This document shows positions 15,483 through 23,437 of a stretch of 64,000 nt of DNA, one piece after another. Both the position numbers and the translations under genes were made by a program. The stretch's first letter is position 1; each line of letters begins with the position of its first letter. Under the pieces are notes generated by a model, which did not search any database, had not been told where the DNA came from, and was given only the letters and a program-made list of their open reading frames with translations. Location of the stretch: contig NZ_CP151803.1 of NCBI RefSeq assembly GCF_038446955.1, positions 1,612,001 through 1,676,000 of the forward strand. Reading direction: 5' to 3'. Source of the DNA: Pedobacter sp. FW305-3-2-15-E-R2A2. Lineage in GTDB: Bacteria > Bacteroidota > Bacteroidia > Sphingobacteriales > Sphingobacteriaceae.

Positions 15483-16988
15483 ATGAAACAGTTGAAGAAC
15501 ATTCATTTTGCTGACAAAGGGAAAATATACGCCATTTTGACCTTGATTATTTGGTTACTGCAGTTATCTTTTCAATCTAAATCATCTCCTGTTTATCCTG
15601 TTTACGGCAGGACTTCATTAATTGAAAACGATACTACGCTAAAAGCTGCCATCAGGAAAATCCTGACAAAGAAAACAATGGCTCCGGTTTTTCACTATCC
15701 TAAATCGGTGGAACGTTTTTATTTACGGTCAGGATATAATCCCGGCTGGATAAAAGAGGAAAAAGAGATCAGAAGAACATGGGAGGCATTATTGATGCTG
15801 GATTGCGTTTTACAGTTTGGGCTGAGTCATAAGGATTACCATCCCAATGAGCTGGATTATGCGATGATGCATGATATTTACAGAAGGCCTTCCAAGGTAA
15901 GTCCTGACCAAAAAGCCCGGTTTGATATGATGCTTACAGATGCGATGATTGCCTTTATCTATCACCTTCATTTTGGAAAGTTAAACCCGGTATATACTAC
16001 AGAAAAATTAGATAACGGGGAGGCTCCTGGTTTTTGTGCAGAGGAAATTTTAGATAAAGCGAAGCAGCAACCAGAATTTATGACCCTGGTCTTAAATTCA
16101 CAGCCCAAATCGGGCGTATATCGTCTGATGCAAGAGCAGATGCGATTAATGAAAGGTCAATATCTGGATGATTGCTACGAGGCTCCGGAGGAAAGCGTCA
16201 GGAAATTGGCCATCAATATGGAAAGGTTACGCTGGGCCGGTGCGGAAGAAATACCTTCGATCCGGATCAATATTCCTTCCTATACTTTAAGCCTGCATCT
16301 GCCCGATAGTGTCTATCAGTTTAAAGTGATTGTTGGAAAGGCCAGCTCGCCAAGCCCGGTATTCCAAAGTGTGCTGAGTCATTTTAGCACCGCCCCGGAC
16401 TGGAGGGTTCCGGGGAAAATTTTTATTACGGAGCTGTTGCCTAAAATCATCAAGAATCCTGCTTTTCTGGAAACAAATCATTTTGCAATCTATGATCTTA
16501 AGGGGAAGTATCTTGATCCTGATGAACGGAATTTAGCCCTGGTCCGGAGAAATCCAGGGAAGTATTTTATCCGTCAGTCTGCCGGCTGTGACAACGCCCT
16601 GGGACGGGTGGTCTTCAGGTTTTCCAATCCTTTTGGGATCTATCTTCATGATACGCCGGAACAGCAATTGTTTCGCAGGGACATACGTGCTTTAAGTCAT
16701 GGGTGTATCCGGGTGGAAGATGCCGAAAAACTGGCTTCCCTTTTATTAAAGGCCGATGGAAAGCCACAAGATATCAAAACATTACATCGGGCAATGGTCT
16801 TTTACGAACCTGAAACCTTCACTTTGAAAAGAAGGATTCCCATACAAACGCTTTACCTCAGCTGTGAAATTGTAGATGGCCTCATTCAAAACTATGAAGA
16901 CATCTACAACCAGGACAAGGCGCTTGAATTGGCCTTATATGGAAGTTCTGAAGCTGCGCTTACTACCAAAATAAAAAACATTAAATAG
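15483..16988 (+). CDS. L,D-transpeptidase, YcbB-like (YkuD domain)
   Basis: A signal-anchor near the N-terminus (IYAILTLIIWLLQLSF) is followed by a scaffold region with YNPGWI at about 90-95 and the YkuD catalytic domain from about 260 to 420, ending with SHGCIRVEDA, which holds the catalytic cysteine and arginine. These enzymes make 3-3 crosslinks in peptidoglycan in the periplasm, often in stationary phase or stress. Start at 15483 is one of several close ATGs (15477 also possible). It is the first gene of a tight operon with universal stress proteins and an alcohol dehydrogenase, an unusual partner set. Confidence 0.85.
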   Translation: MKQLKNIHFADKGKIYAILTLIIWLLQLSFQSKSSPVYPVYGRTSLIENDTTLKAAIRKILTKKTMAPVFHYPKSVERFYLRSGYNPGWIKEEKEIRRTWEALLMLDCVLQFGLSHKDYHPNELDYAMMHDIYRRPSKVSPDQKARFDMMLTDAMIAFIYHLHFGKLNPVYTTEKLDNGEAPGFCAEEILDKAKQQPEFMTLVLNSQPKSGVYRLMQEQMRLMKGQYLDDCYEAPEESVRKLAINMERLRWAGAEEIPSIRINIPSYTLSLHLPDSVYQFKVIVGKASSPSPVFQSVLSHFSTAPDWRVPGKIFITELLPKIIKNPAFLETNHFAIYDLKGKYLDPDERNLALVRRNPGKYFIRQSAGCDNALGRVVFRFSNPFGIYLHDTPEQQLFRRDIRALSHGCIRVEDAEKLASLLLKADGKPQDIKTLHRAMVFYEPETFTLKRRIPIQTLYLSCEIVDGLIQNYEDIYNQDKALELALYGSSEAALTTKIKNIK

Positions 16989-16994
16989 TTCATT

Positions 16995-17876
16995 ATGAAA
17001 AAGATCCTGGTACCCACCGATTTTTCTTCAGCTGCAAAAAATGCAGCACATTATGCCATGCATCTGGCCAAAGAGATGAAAGTAGATGTAAAATTATGTA
17101 ATGCCATTCTGGTGCCTGCGGAAGCACCAATGGCGGAACGTGTTGCCTGGCCACTGGCAGATTACAGTACGCTAAAATCTGAATCTGAGGTAGAGCTGAG
17201 GAGCCTGGTTGAAAATATGAAGGCACTTTTTGAACTGGAAAGTCCGACCGATTTTTATCATCCCAGAATTGAGGCTGTAACCGACGTGGGTTGGGTTAAA
17301 GATGTAGTGACTAACCTGGCTCATCATCAGGACATCAGTTTGGTGGTTATGGGAATGTCGGGAGCTACAGGTCCGGAAAAGTTTCTGATGGGAGGAAATA
17401 GCCGTGCATTGATTGAGGCTGCAGCTTTCCCTATCCTGCTGATCCCGAAAGAGGCCCGGTTCAAAAAAATAGAAAAAATTGCATTTGCAACCGATTTAGG
17501 TGATGGAGATGTGGAGATGATCCACCTTCTCGCGGGTTTTGCCCGTATTTTTGATGCAGAAATTCTTCTTATACACATCAGTGATTCCAGTGCAGATCAC
17601 CAGCCTAAGGACCAGCCTGCGATAGACATTTTTCTCAATGAAATTACCAATAAAGTCAATTACCATAAAATCTATTACGAATACGTCTGGAATGTAGACG
17701 TTGATCGTGGTTTAGACTGGCTCATTGCACAAGGGAAGATCAGTATACTGGCGATGGTCCATAGAAATAAAAGCCTTTTTAGCAGAATATTTAAAGGAAG
17801 CCATACCCAGCGTATTAAAAATAAGATAGATATTCCCTTGCTCGTGCTTCCGGAATCTTTACATAGAAATTTCTAA
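16995..17876 (+). CDS. Universal stress protein, two UspA domains (first of three)
   Basis: Residues 1-150 form a UspA domain starting MKKILVPTDFSSAAKNAAHY with a nucleotide-loop-like GMSGATGPEKFLMGGNS; residues 155-293 form a second (KIAFATDLGDGD...) that lacks a clear G-2X-G-9X-G loop. Such tandem proteins bind ATP or act as stress signal modulators in the cytosol. It starts 6 bases after the L,D-transpeptidase gene and is followed 24 bases later by the alcohol dehydrogenase, so all are one operon. Confidence 0.9.
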   Translation: MKKILVPTDFSSAAKNAAHYAMHLAKEMKVDVKLCNAILVPAEAPMAERVAWPLADYSTLKSESEVELRSLVENMKALFELESPTDFYHPRIEAVTDVGWVKDVVTNLAHHQDISLVVMGMSGATGPEKFLMGGNSRALIEAAAFPILLIPKEARFKKIEKIAFATDLGDGDVEMIHLLAGFARIFDAEILLIHISDSSADHQPKDQPAIDIFLNEITNKVNYHKIYYEYVWNVDVDRGLDWLIAQGKISILAMVHRNKSLFSRIFKGSHTQRIKNKIDIPLLVLPESLHRNF

Positions 17877-17900
17877 TGTTTACCACTGTATATTGATCAT

Positions 17901-18935
17901 ATGATACCAAAAACGATGAAAGCTGCCGTAATTCATGAATTCGGAGCCGCACTTAAAATAGAAGAAATGCCGGTAAAGGAGCCTCAGGAAAATCAAATTC
18001 TGGTGAAAGTGATTTCCTGTGGTGTTTGTCATACCGACCTTCATGCCTGTAATGGCGATTGGCCTGTAAAGTCAAAAATGCCGCTCATACCCGGTCATGA
18101 GGCCATTGGATATGTTGCTGCCCTGGGCAAAGGAGTGCATCAGGTGAAAGAAGGAGATATAGTAGGTGTTCCATGGTTACATAGTGCCTGTGGTGGTTGT
18201 GAATATTGCATTACCGGTTGGGAAACACTTTGTGATACACAGCAGAATGGCGGATACAGCGTGGATGGTGGATTTGCGGAATATGTCATTGCAGATGCAA
18301 GATATGTGGCACATTTCCCTTCAAACATTAGTTTTAACGAAATGGCTCCCATTATATGTGCAGGAGTAACGGTATATAAAGGATTGAAAGAAACAGAGGT
18401 TAAGCCCGGGGAATGGGTAGCCATTTCCGGTGTTGGAGGATTGGGGCATCTTGCTGTTCAGTATGCGAAAGCAATGGGCATGCATGTGGCAGCGATAGAT
18501 GTTTCCGACAATAAGCTTGAGCTGGCCAAAAGGTTGGGCGCAGAAATCACCGTTAATGCCAAACAGGAAGATCCCGGCGGATTTTTAAAGAAACTAACAG
18601 GTGGAATGCATGGGGTACTGGTGACCGCTGTTTCTCCTGTTGCATTTAGTCAGGGGCTTTCCGCTTTAAGGCGTAAGGGAACTTTAGCTCTGAATGGATT
18701 GCCTCCGGGAGATTTCCCACTGCCTATTTTTGACACTGTTTTAAACAGGATCACCGTGAGAGGATCTATTGTCGGCACAAGAAAAGACATGCAGGAGGCC
18801 ATTGCTTTTGCTGTAGATGGAAAAGTAAAGGCCGATGTTCATGCTGCGCGGCTGGACGATATTAATACGGTATTTGATCAGATGAAGGTGGGTGAAATTG
18901 AGGGGCGTATGGTTTTGGAAATAGCAAAACCCTGA
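17901..18935 (+). CDS. Zinc-dependent alcohol dehydrogenase, AdhP-like
   Basis: An MDR-type dehydrogenase of 344 residues. The catalytic zinc ligands are in CGVCHTDLHA and PGHEAIG; the structural zinc site has four cysteines in CGGCEYC and the following GWETLC; the NAD site reads GVGGLGHLA. It matches the AdhP/Adh1 bacterial ethanol dehydrogenase group, which interconverts acetaldehyde and ethanol with NADH. It sits between two universal stress protein genes, which suggests redox balancing under oxygen or energy limitation. Confidence 0.9.
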   Translation: MIPKTMKAAVIHEFGAALKIEEMPVKEPQENQILVKVISCGVCHTDLHACNGDWPVKSKMPLIPGHEAIGYVAALGKGVHQVKEGDIVGVPWLHSACGGCEYCITGWETLCDTQQNGGYSVDGGFAEYVIADARYVAHFPSNISFNEMAPIICAGVTVYKGLKETEVKPGEWVAISGVGGLGHLAVQYAKAMGMHVAAIDVSDNKLELAKRLGAEITVNAKQEDPGGFLKKLTGGMHGVLVTAVSPVAFSQGLSALRRKGTLALNGLPPGDFPLPIFDTVLNRITVRGSIVGTRKDMQEAIAFAVDGKVKADVHAARLDDINTVFDQMKVGEIEGRMVLEIAKP

Positions 18936-18974
18936 TCTCCGGATAATAATTAAAATTACATTTTAACTGAGACA

Positions 18975-19724
18975 ATGATGAAAACTATTCTGGTGCCCAC
19001 TGACTTTTCTCTTCCAGCTTTAAATGCGGCAGAGTTCGCATGGCACATGGCAAAGCATACAGGAGCAGACCTTATTCTCTTTCATGCCGGGGTAAGGGCA
19101 ATGAAAACGCAGGTTCCTTTTCAGGGAGCTGTAACGCTTGAAAATCCGGCAGCGATTCTTAAGGAAGCCCGCTTGCAGCTTGATTTTCTGGCGGATAAAT
19201 TACGCGATGACGCTGAATCCCTTACCGGAGATTACTTTCCTGAAATCAGCTGCATAGCGGAAATAGGGGAGGTTCCTGTATTGATATCAGAACTGATCGC
19301 TTCCAGGAAAATCTCTATGATTGTAATGGGGATGTATGGAGCCCCCAGAATTGTCAGACTTTTCATCGGCAGTGTCAGTCAGCAGGTACTGGATCAGGTT
19401 GATATTCCAGTGCTTTTGGTTCCTTATAAGTCATTGCCGGATGAGGTTAAAGAAATCGGCTTTGCCTGCGGTTCGTCCGTTAATCAAATACCTGATCGTC
19501 CTTTTCTTCAGGAATTTTCCCGTGCTTTTGAGGCAAAATTATCAATAGTTCATATAGACGATGACGTTAAAGGTCAGGTGTCATCTGATAAAATCCATGG
19601 GCACCTGGATGTTCTGGCGATGGTTCATCATAAAACGAACCTGCTTAAGCGTTTTTTTAAAGAGAACCTTGATGATAAATTATCCGGGCACACTGAAATT
19701 CCGTTACTTGTTATTCCGGAATAG
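18975..19724 (+). CDS. Universal stress protein, second domain shortened
   Basis: The first UspA domain (MKTILVPTDFSLPALNAAEF to LLVPYKS, residues 2-152) is complete, with GMYGAPRIVRLFIGSVS as the nucleotide-loop region. The second domain is only about 95 residues and has lost the middle of the fold while keeping the end (HTEIPLLVIPE). It is the last gene of the 15483-19724 operon. Its 3' end overlaps the convergent dehydrogenase gene by 14 bases. Confidence 0.88.
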   Translation: MMKTILVPTDFSLPALNAAEFAWHMAKHTGADLILFHAGVRAMKTQVPFQGAVTLENPAAILKEARLQLDFLADKLRDDAESLTGDYFPEISCIAEIGEVPVLISELIASRKISMIVMGMYGAPRIVRLFIGSVSQQVLDQVDIPVLLVPYKSLPDEVKEIGFACGSSVNQIPDRPFLQEFSRAFEAKLSIVHIDDDVKGQVSSDKIHGHLDVLAMVHHKTNLLKRFFKENLDDKLSGHTEIPLLVIPE

Positions 19725-20673
19725 CAGCATCCCAACGGTCCAGTGTTGCAATGATCTGAGTTGCAATCTCCTGTAAAGCTTCTTTAGTTAGAAATGCCTG
19801 ATGTGGACTGATCAGTACATTCGGATATTTCATCAGTTCAGAAAACAAAAAGTCTCTGAACTCGTCGGTTTCATGGTCTTCAAAAAAAAGCCCTTTTTCA
19901 TATTCATAAACATCTAAGCCCAGGTAGCCTATTTTTCTGCTTTTCAGGGCATCCAGTACTGCTGTTGTTTTAATCAGTTCTCCCCTTGCGGTATTGATGA
20001 TCATCACGCCATCTTTCATCTTTTTTATGGAATCTGTGTTAATCATATGTTTGGTTTCCGGATTCAGCGGCACATGAAGTGAAATGATGTCTGATTCCCG
20101 ATACAGGGTATCCAGGTCGACGAACTTCACATGATTTAGTTTTTTTGGACGGATATCATGACCTAGTATTTTACATCCGAGCCCATGAAAGATGGGGACA
20201 GCGGCCGTTCCGATGTGTCCTAAACCAATTATCCCTACTGTCTTTCCATAAAAGTTAAAACCCGTCAGGCCATCAAGAGAGAAATTAAATACCCGGCATT
20301 GCCGGTTTGACTGAATGAGATGCCGGCTTAATGCCAGGGCAAGCATTACTGCATGTTCTGCAATGGCTTGTGGAGAATAGTCTGGAATATTAGCAACCTT
20401 AATATCATGCTTTCTTGCTGCTTCCTGATCAATGTGATCTATGCCTACGGATCTGGTCGCGATATATTTAATCCCACGTTCTGCCAGTGCTTTGATGACG
20501 GGTGCCGTTACTTCATCATTAGTGAAAACTATCACTGCATCCATGCCTTTTGCATAGGAAATGGTATCTATACTCAATTTCTTTGAAGTGAACGTAATCT
20601 CATGTTTATCCTGATTGGATTTTATGAGCAAATCCTTCTCATTGATTTTAGTACTGTAAAAAATTGCTTTCAT
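19711..20673 (-). CDS. D-2-hydroxyacid dehydrogenase, D-lactate dehydrogenase type
   Basis: The 320-residue protein shows the family layout: a substrate domain starting MKAIFYSTKINEKDLL, the NAD motif VGIIGLGHIGTAAV, the catalytic arginine in INTARGELI, the acidic residue in LDVYEYE, and the catalytic histidine in ISPHQAFLT. The long VYEYEKGLFFEDH segment is typical of LdhA-type enzymes, which reduce pyruvate to D-lactate with NADH. A GGAG sequence precedes the start. It is 11 bases downstream of the small gene 20685-21110 in the same direction. Confidence 0.88.
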   Translation of the reverse strand: MKAIFYSTKINEKDLLIKSNQDKHEITFTSKKLSIDTISYAKGMDAVIVFTNDEVTAPVIKALAERGIKYIATRSVGIDHIDQEAARKHDIKVANIPDYSPQAIAEHAVMLALALSRHLIQSNRQCRVFNFSLDGLTGFNFYGKTVGIIGLGHIGTAAVPIFHGLGCKILGHDIRPKKLNHVKFVDLDTLYRESDIISLHVPLNPETKHMINTDSIKKMKDGVMIINTARGELIKTTAVLDALKSRKIGYLGLDVYEYEKGLFFEDHETDEFRDFLFSELMKYPNVLISPHQAFLTKEALQEIATQIIATLDRWDAAIPE

Positions 20674-20684
20674 AATTTTATCTC

Positions 20685-21110
20685 CTATTTATTCAAGGGC
20701 TGATTGTTGTTATTCAATATCACTTCCAGCTGGCTTAGAAATACGAGTTCAGATTTGTTTCTTTGGGCAAAAGCGGAAGCAATAACCGAACTTGTTTTGA
20801 AGATGAGCTGATTAACAGCTGCAGTAAATAACTCTTCATGATTTTTCTTATAGATTTTGAATTCAGGGATGGACTGCTTAATGTCCCAATTATTTTCGTG
20901 TAGCCAATCAAACGTGATTAAAATATAATAAACCAGATCGGTTCCATATTCATCAAAGGAATTATCAATGGCCAGCCATTCATTTTTTACAATTTTCTTC
21001 AGTTCTTCTATTTCTTCGGGTCTTACCTTACCATCTGTTGCTGCAACGGCATAAAACAATTTTGCCAGTTGCTGGTAAAAGCCTCTTGATGTTCTATTGG
21101 ACTTATGCAT
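20685..21110 (-). CDS. TerB-like small protein, 141 aa
   Basis: Helical throughout, with YQQLAKLFYAVAATDGKVRP followed by EEIEELKKIVKNEW, the pattern of the TerB/DUF533 helical fold, where D-G-x-x-x-x-E-E caps a metal-binding loop. Such proteins often accompany stress or envelope functions; the exact role is unknown. It is the first gene of a probable two-gene unit with the lactate dehydrogenase and shares its promoter region with the divergent universal stress protein. Confidence 0.65.
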   Translation of the reverse strand: MHKSNRTSRGFYQQLAKLFYAVAATDGKVRPEEIEELKKIVKNEWLAIDNSFDEYGTDLVYYILITFDWLHENNWDIKQSIPEFKIYKKNHEELFTAAVNQLIFKTSSVIASAFAQRNKSELVFLSQLEVILNNNNQPLNK

Positions 21111-21154
21111 CTTTTTTCATTGGAATATAATTGTTTTTTAGTGGTTATGAAGCT

Positions 21155-21199
21155 ATCATAAGCATATTCATTGCTATTTGTAAGCGGTATGCTTATGAT
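21155..21199. other. 12-base inverted repeat in a divergent promoter region
   Basis: 21155-21166 (ATCATAAGCATA) and 21188-21199 are perfect inverted copies with a 21-base loop. It lies in the leader of the 20685-21110 gene, 45 bases upstream of its start. It could be an operator pair or an RNA hairpin in the leader. Confidence 0.5.
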
Positions 21200-21251
21200 G
21201 GTTTCATTAAAATAACCAATACAATTTAGTGAATAGGGAAGTCCCGAAAAA

Positions 21252-21285
21252 TGACCGCTATCATGGAATTGTCTGATAACAATCA
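21252..21285. promoter_or_regulatory. Tandem FNR/FixK-type dyads, 22 bases apart
   Basis: Box 1 at 21252-21263 is TGAC-CGCT-ATCA and box 2 at 21274-21285 is TGAT-AACA-ATCA. Both match the consensus without mismatch. They are 58 bases from the plus-strand universal stress protein start and could serve the divergent gene as well. Box 1 differs by one base from the box at 14575. Confidence 0.65.
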
Positions 21286-21342
21286 TAGGAAAAGGACCGT
21301 TATCTTAAGAAATTGGTCATGCTGAAACTAATGTTTGTGATC

Positions 21343-22209
21343 ATGAAAACGGTTCTTGTATTAACAGATTTTTCAAAAAATGCTTTAATTGCCGCTGAAA
21401 CTGCTGCGATACTTGCAGGAAAGCTCCATGCCAACTTATTGTTATTTCACACAGATTATTCGGTTCCCGTAAACCCTTTTTATCCTGGAATTTTTCAGGA
21501 AGCAGACAGTAATTCATGGAAACTGCATTGCGAAGCTGAGATGGATAAAGTTAAGGATCACCTCAGGAGATTCCTTTCCTTAATAAAGACAGATCAGCGT
21601 AAACCGACGGTTTCCAGTACAATTGCTGAAGGAGATCTTGCGAGTCATGTGGCAGATCTTGAAAAAAGCAAAAATATAGAGATGATTGCTATGGGAGCAG
21701 CTTCGGGCAGTAAAATTGACCATGTTTTGTTAGGAAGTGATACTGCATCTGTGATTGAAGCCGCAAGATGTCCGGTATTGGTGGTGCCGGCAACCGGATC
21801 CATGACCGCTTTAGACCGCGTTATCTTTGCAACGAATTACAGCAAATCCGATATTTTTGCCATTGAATATCTTGTTGAACTTGGTAAGTTGTTTGAATAT
21901 CAACTGGAAGTTGTTCACGTTAGCTTATATGGTTCTAAAGATGTTGACGACAATAATGAAGTCATGGGTTTTGTGAAGAAATTAAGTGAAGACATCTATC
22001 CAAGGGTATTATTCCAGCACATTAAAGGAAAACATCTGTCTCATCGCCTTGCACAGTTTTATAAAGAAAGAGAAGCAGATCTTCTATCGATGACACATCA
22101 GCCACATTCCCTGCTTTCCAGAATGATCAAAGAAGGAACAGTGAGGAAATCTCTAGCTGCTCAGGAGTTTCCGATGCTGATCTTTCCTCCCGGAATGAAT
22201 AAGCCTTAG
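21343..22209 (+). CDS. Universal stress protein, two UspA domains (third)
   Basis: The first domain runs from MKTVLVLTDFSKNALIAAE to VVPATG (residues 1-147), with GAASGSKIDHVLLGSDT in the nucleotide-loop position, and the second from RVIFATNYSKSD to the C-terminus, again without a clear loop. ATG at 21343 is used because the homologous start sits there. It is preceded by two perfect regulatory dyads. Its last four bases overlap the convergent regulator gene. Confidence 0.9.
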   Translation: MKTVLVLTDFSKNALIAAETAAILAGKLHANLLLFHTDYSVPVNPFYPGIFQEADSNSWKLHCEAEMDKVKDHLRRFLSLIKTDQRKPTVSSTIAEGDLASHVADLEKSKNIEMIAMGAASGSKIDHVLLGSDTASVIEAARCPVLVVPATGSMTALDRVIFATNYSKSDIFAIEYLVELGKLFEYQLEVVHVSLYGSKDVDDNNEVMGFVKKLSEDIYPRVLFQHIKGKHLSHRLAQFYKEREADLLSMTHQPHSLLSRMIKEGTVRKSLAAQEFPMLIFPPGMNKP

Positions 22210-23246
22210 TTTCTTATTTTTGAAAGCTTATCTACATTCAGGAGTTGGATCATACTGCCATTTTTTTCAATCATTCCTCTGTCTTTAAAATCCGTTAATG
22301 TCCTGCTTACGCTTTCAATGGCAATTCCTGCCAGCTCGGCCAGTTCTTCTCTTGACACGCTCAGCTGCTGTGAAACCGGCGATTTTTTACTTAAACGGAC
22401 CAGGACCTGGGCAAGGCGTTTGCGAACAGAAAGGTAGGCCAGTTCCAACAACTGTTCTTCCTTTTCCTGAACATTCTTACATAGGGCTCTGATGAATTGC
22501 CTGCTTATCTTTTGTGATTTATTGATCAGGTTCAGCACCAACTCCTTTGGCAATAAATATAAAGAGGTCTGCTCTACCGCTTCCGCCGTGTCTTTAAAAG
22601 GCTCATCCATAATCAGGGCATCCATCCCAATATAGTCATTGGGTTTATAGATGCCGGTAATGAGCTGTCTGCCATCGGGAGCAATCTTTATCGTCTTGAC
22701 GCTTCCTTCCACAACCAGATATAAGCCCTGAGGATGATCTCCTTCATAATAGAGGATTTGTTTCTTTTTAATTTGTTTCGGCTTTTTGTCCGTAATTAGT
22801 TCCTTCAATTCCATTCCCTCTGCTGAGTCAATGGTTTCAAGTCCTTTAAAAATAGATTGATAATGCACATGCTGTCTGCGTTGCTTCCTGATTCGGGTTT
22901 CCACAGCATTTAATAACTCCATGTCATTGTAAGGTTTGGTCAGGTAGTCATCAGCACCCATTTCCATCCCTTTTCTAAAATCATCACGTTCGGTCTTAGC
23001 GGTAAGAAATATAAAGGGTATTTCGGATGTTGCCTTGTTTTTAGCCAGGAGGTAAAGTACCCCGTATCCATCCAGTTTTGGCATTACGATGTCGCATAAA
23101 ATCAAATCCGGTTGATATTGAATGGCCAGTTGAACGCCAGATTTTCCACCTTCGGCCTGTAGAACATGGTAGCCTGAGAGTTCAAGTATTTCTGCGGAGC
23201 TTTCCCGAATATCCGCATCATCTTCTATGATCAGAATGGTATTCAT
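22206..23246 (-). CDS. Response regulator: receiver domain fused to Crp/Fnr output
   Basis: Residues 1-125 are a receiver domain with the phosphoacceptor Asp52 in LILCDIVMPK, the acidic pair EDD at 8-10, and Lys in YLTKPYND. Residues 150-265 are a cNMP-type beta-roll (YYEGDHPQGLYLVVEGSVK) and residues 270-346 a Crp-type winged helix. Its recognition helix, AIESVSRTLTDF, carries E-x-x-S-R at the positions FNR uses to read TGA half-sites. FNR's Fe-S cysteines are absent, so input is presumably phosphorylation; no kinase gene is nearby. It is the best candidate reader of the tandem dyads. Confidence 0.9.
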   Translation of the reverse strand: MNTILIIEDDADIRESSAEILELSGYHVLQAEGGKSGVQLAIQYQPDLILCDIVMPKLDGYGVLYLLAKNKATSEIPFIFLTAKTERDDFRKGMEMGADDYLTKPYNDMELLNAVETRIRKQRRQHVHYQSIFKGLETIDSAEGMELKELITDKKPKQIKKKQILYYEGDHPQGLYLVVEGSVKTIKIAPDGRQLITGIYKPNDYIGMDALIMDEPFKDTAEAVEQTSLYLLPKELVLNLINKSQKISRQFIRALCKNVQEKEEQLLELAYLSVRKRLAQVLVRLSKKSPVSQQLSVSREELAELAGIAIESVSRTLTDFKDRGMIEKNGSMIQLLNVDKLSKIRN

Positions 23247-23273
23247 TATAAGCTGGTTAAGAGTCAACTCATT

Positions 23274-23293
23274 TGTATTGAGAACTCAATACA
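23274..23293. promoter_or_regulatory. Perfect dyad TGTATTGAG-AA-CTCAATACA
   Basis: Two 9-base arms around AA, beginning 28 bases upstream of the start codon of the receiver-CRP gene. The position suggests an operator for its own regulation or for a second regulator. It has TGA-N4-TCA rather than the TGA-N6-TCA of the island dyads, so a different protein may bind. Confidence 0.55.
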
Positions 23294-23329
23294 CAATAAA
23301 ATTATATATTATTTTTCAATTCATTCCCA

Positions 23330-23341
23330 TGATCATAATCA
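23330..23341. promoter_or_regulatory. Single FNR-type dyad upstream of the P-type ATPase
   Basis: TGAT-CATA-ATCA matches the consensus without mismatch and is symmetric in both arms (ATGAT / ATCAT). It is 97 bases before the ATPase start. A half-site TGTG lies 22 bases downstream at 23352, perhaps a degenerate second box. Confidence 0.55.
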
Positions 23342-23437
23342 TTTTTTCTAATGTGCAATACCCTGGTTTTCCAGGTACTAAATTGCTTAGCTTTAAGTTA
23401 TTGTTATCAATCTTAAATGTTGTAATCAGAACAGCAG

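Noticed and set aside
21023..21286. Separate coding gene covering the divergent promoter region
   Set aside because: An 87-codon frame here overlaps the TerB-like gene, the long inverted repeat and the tandem dyads and has no coherent protein pattern.
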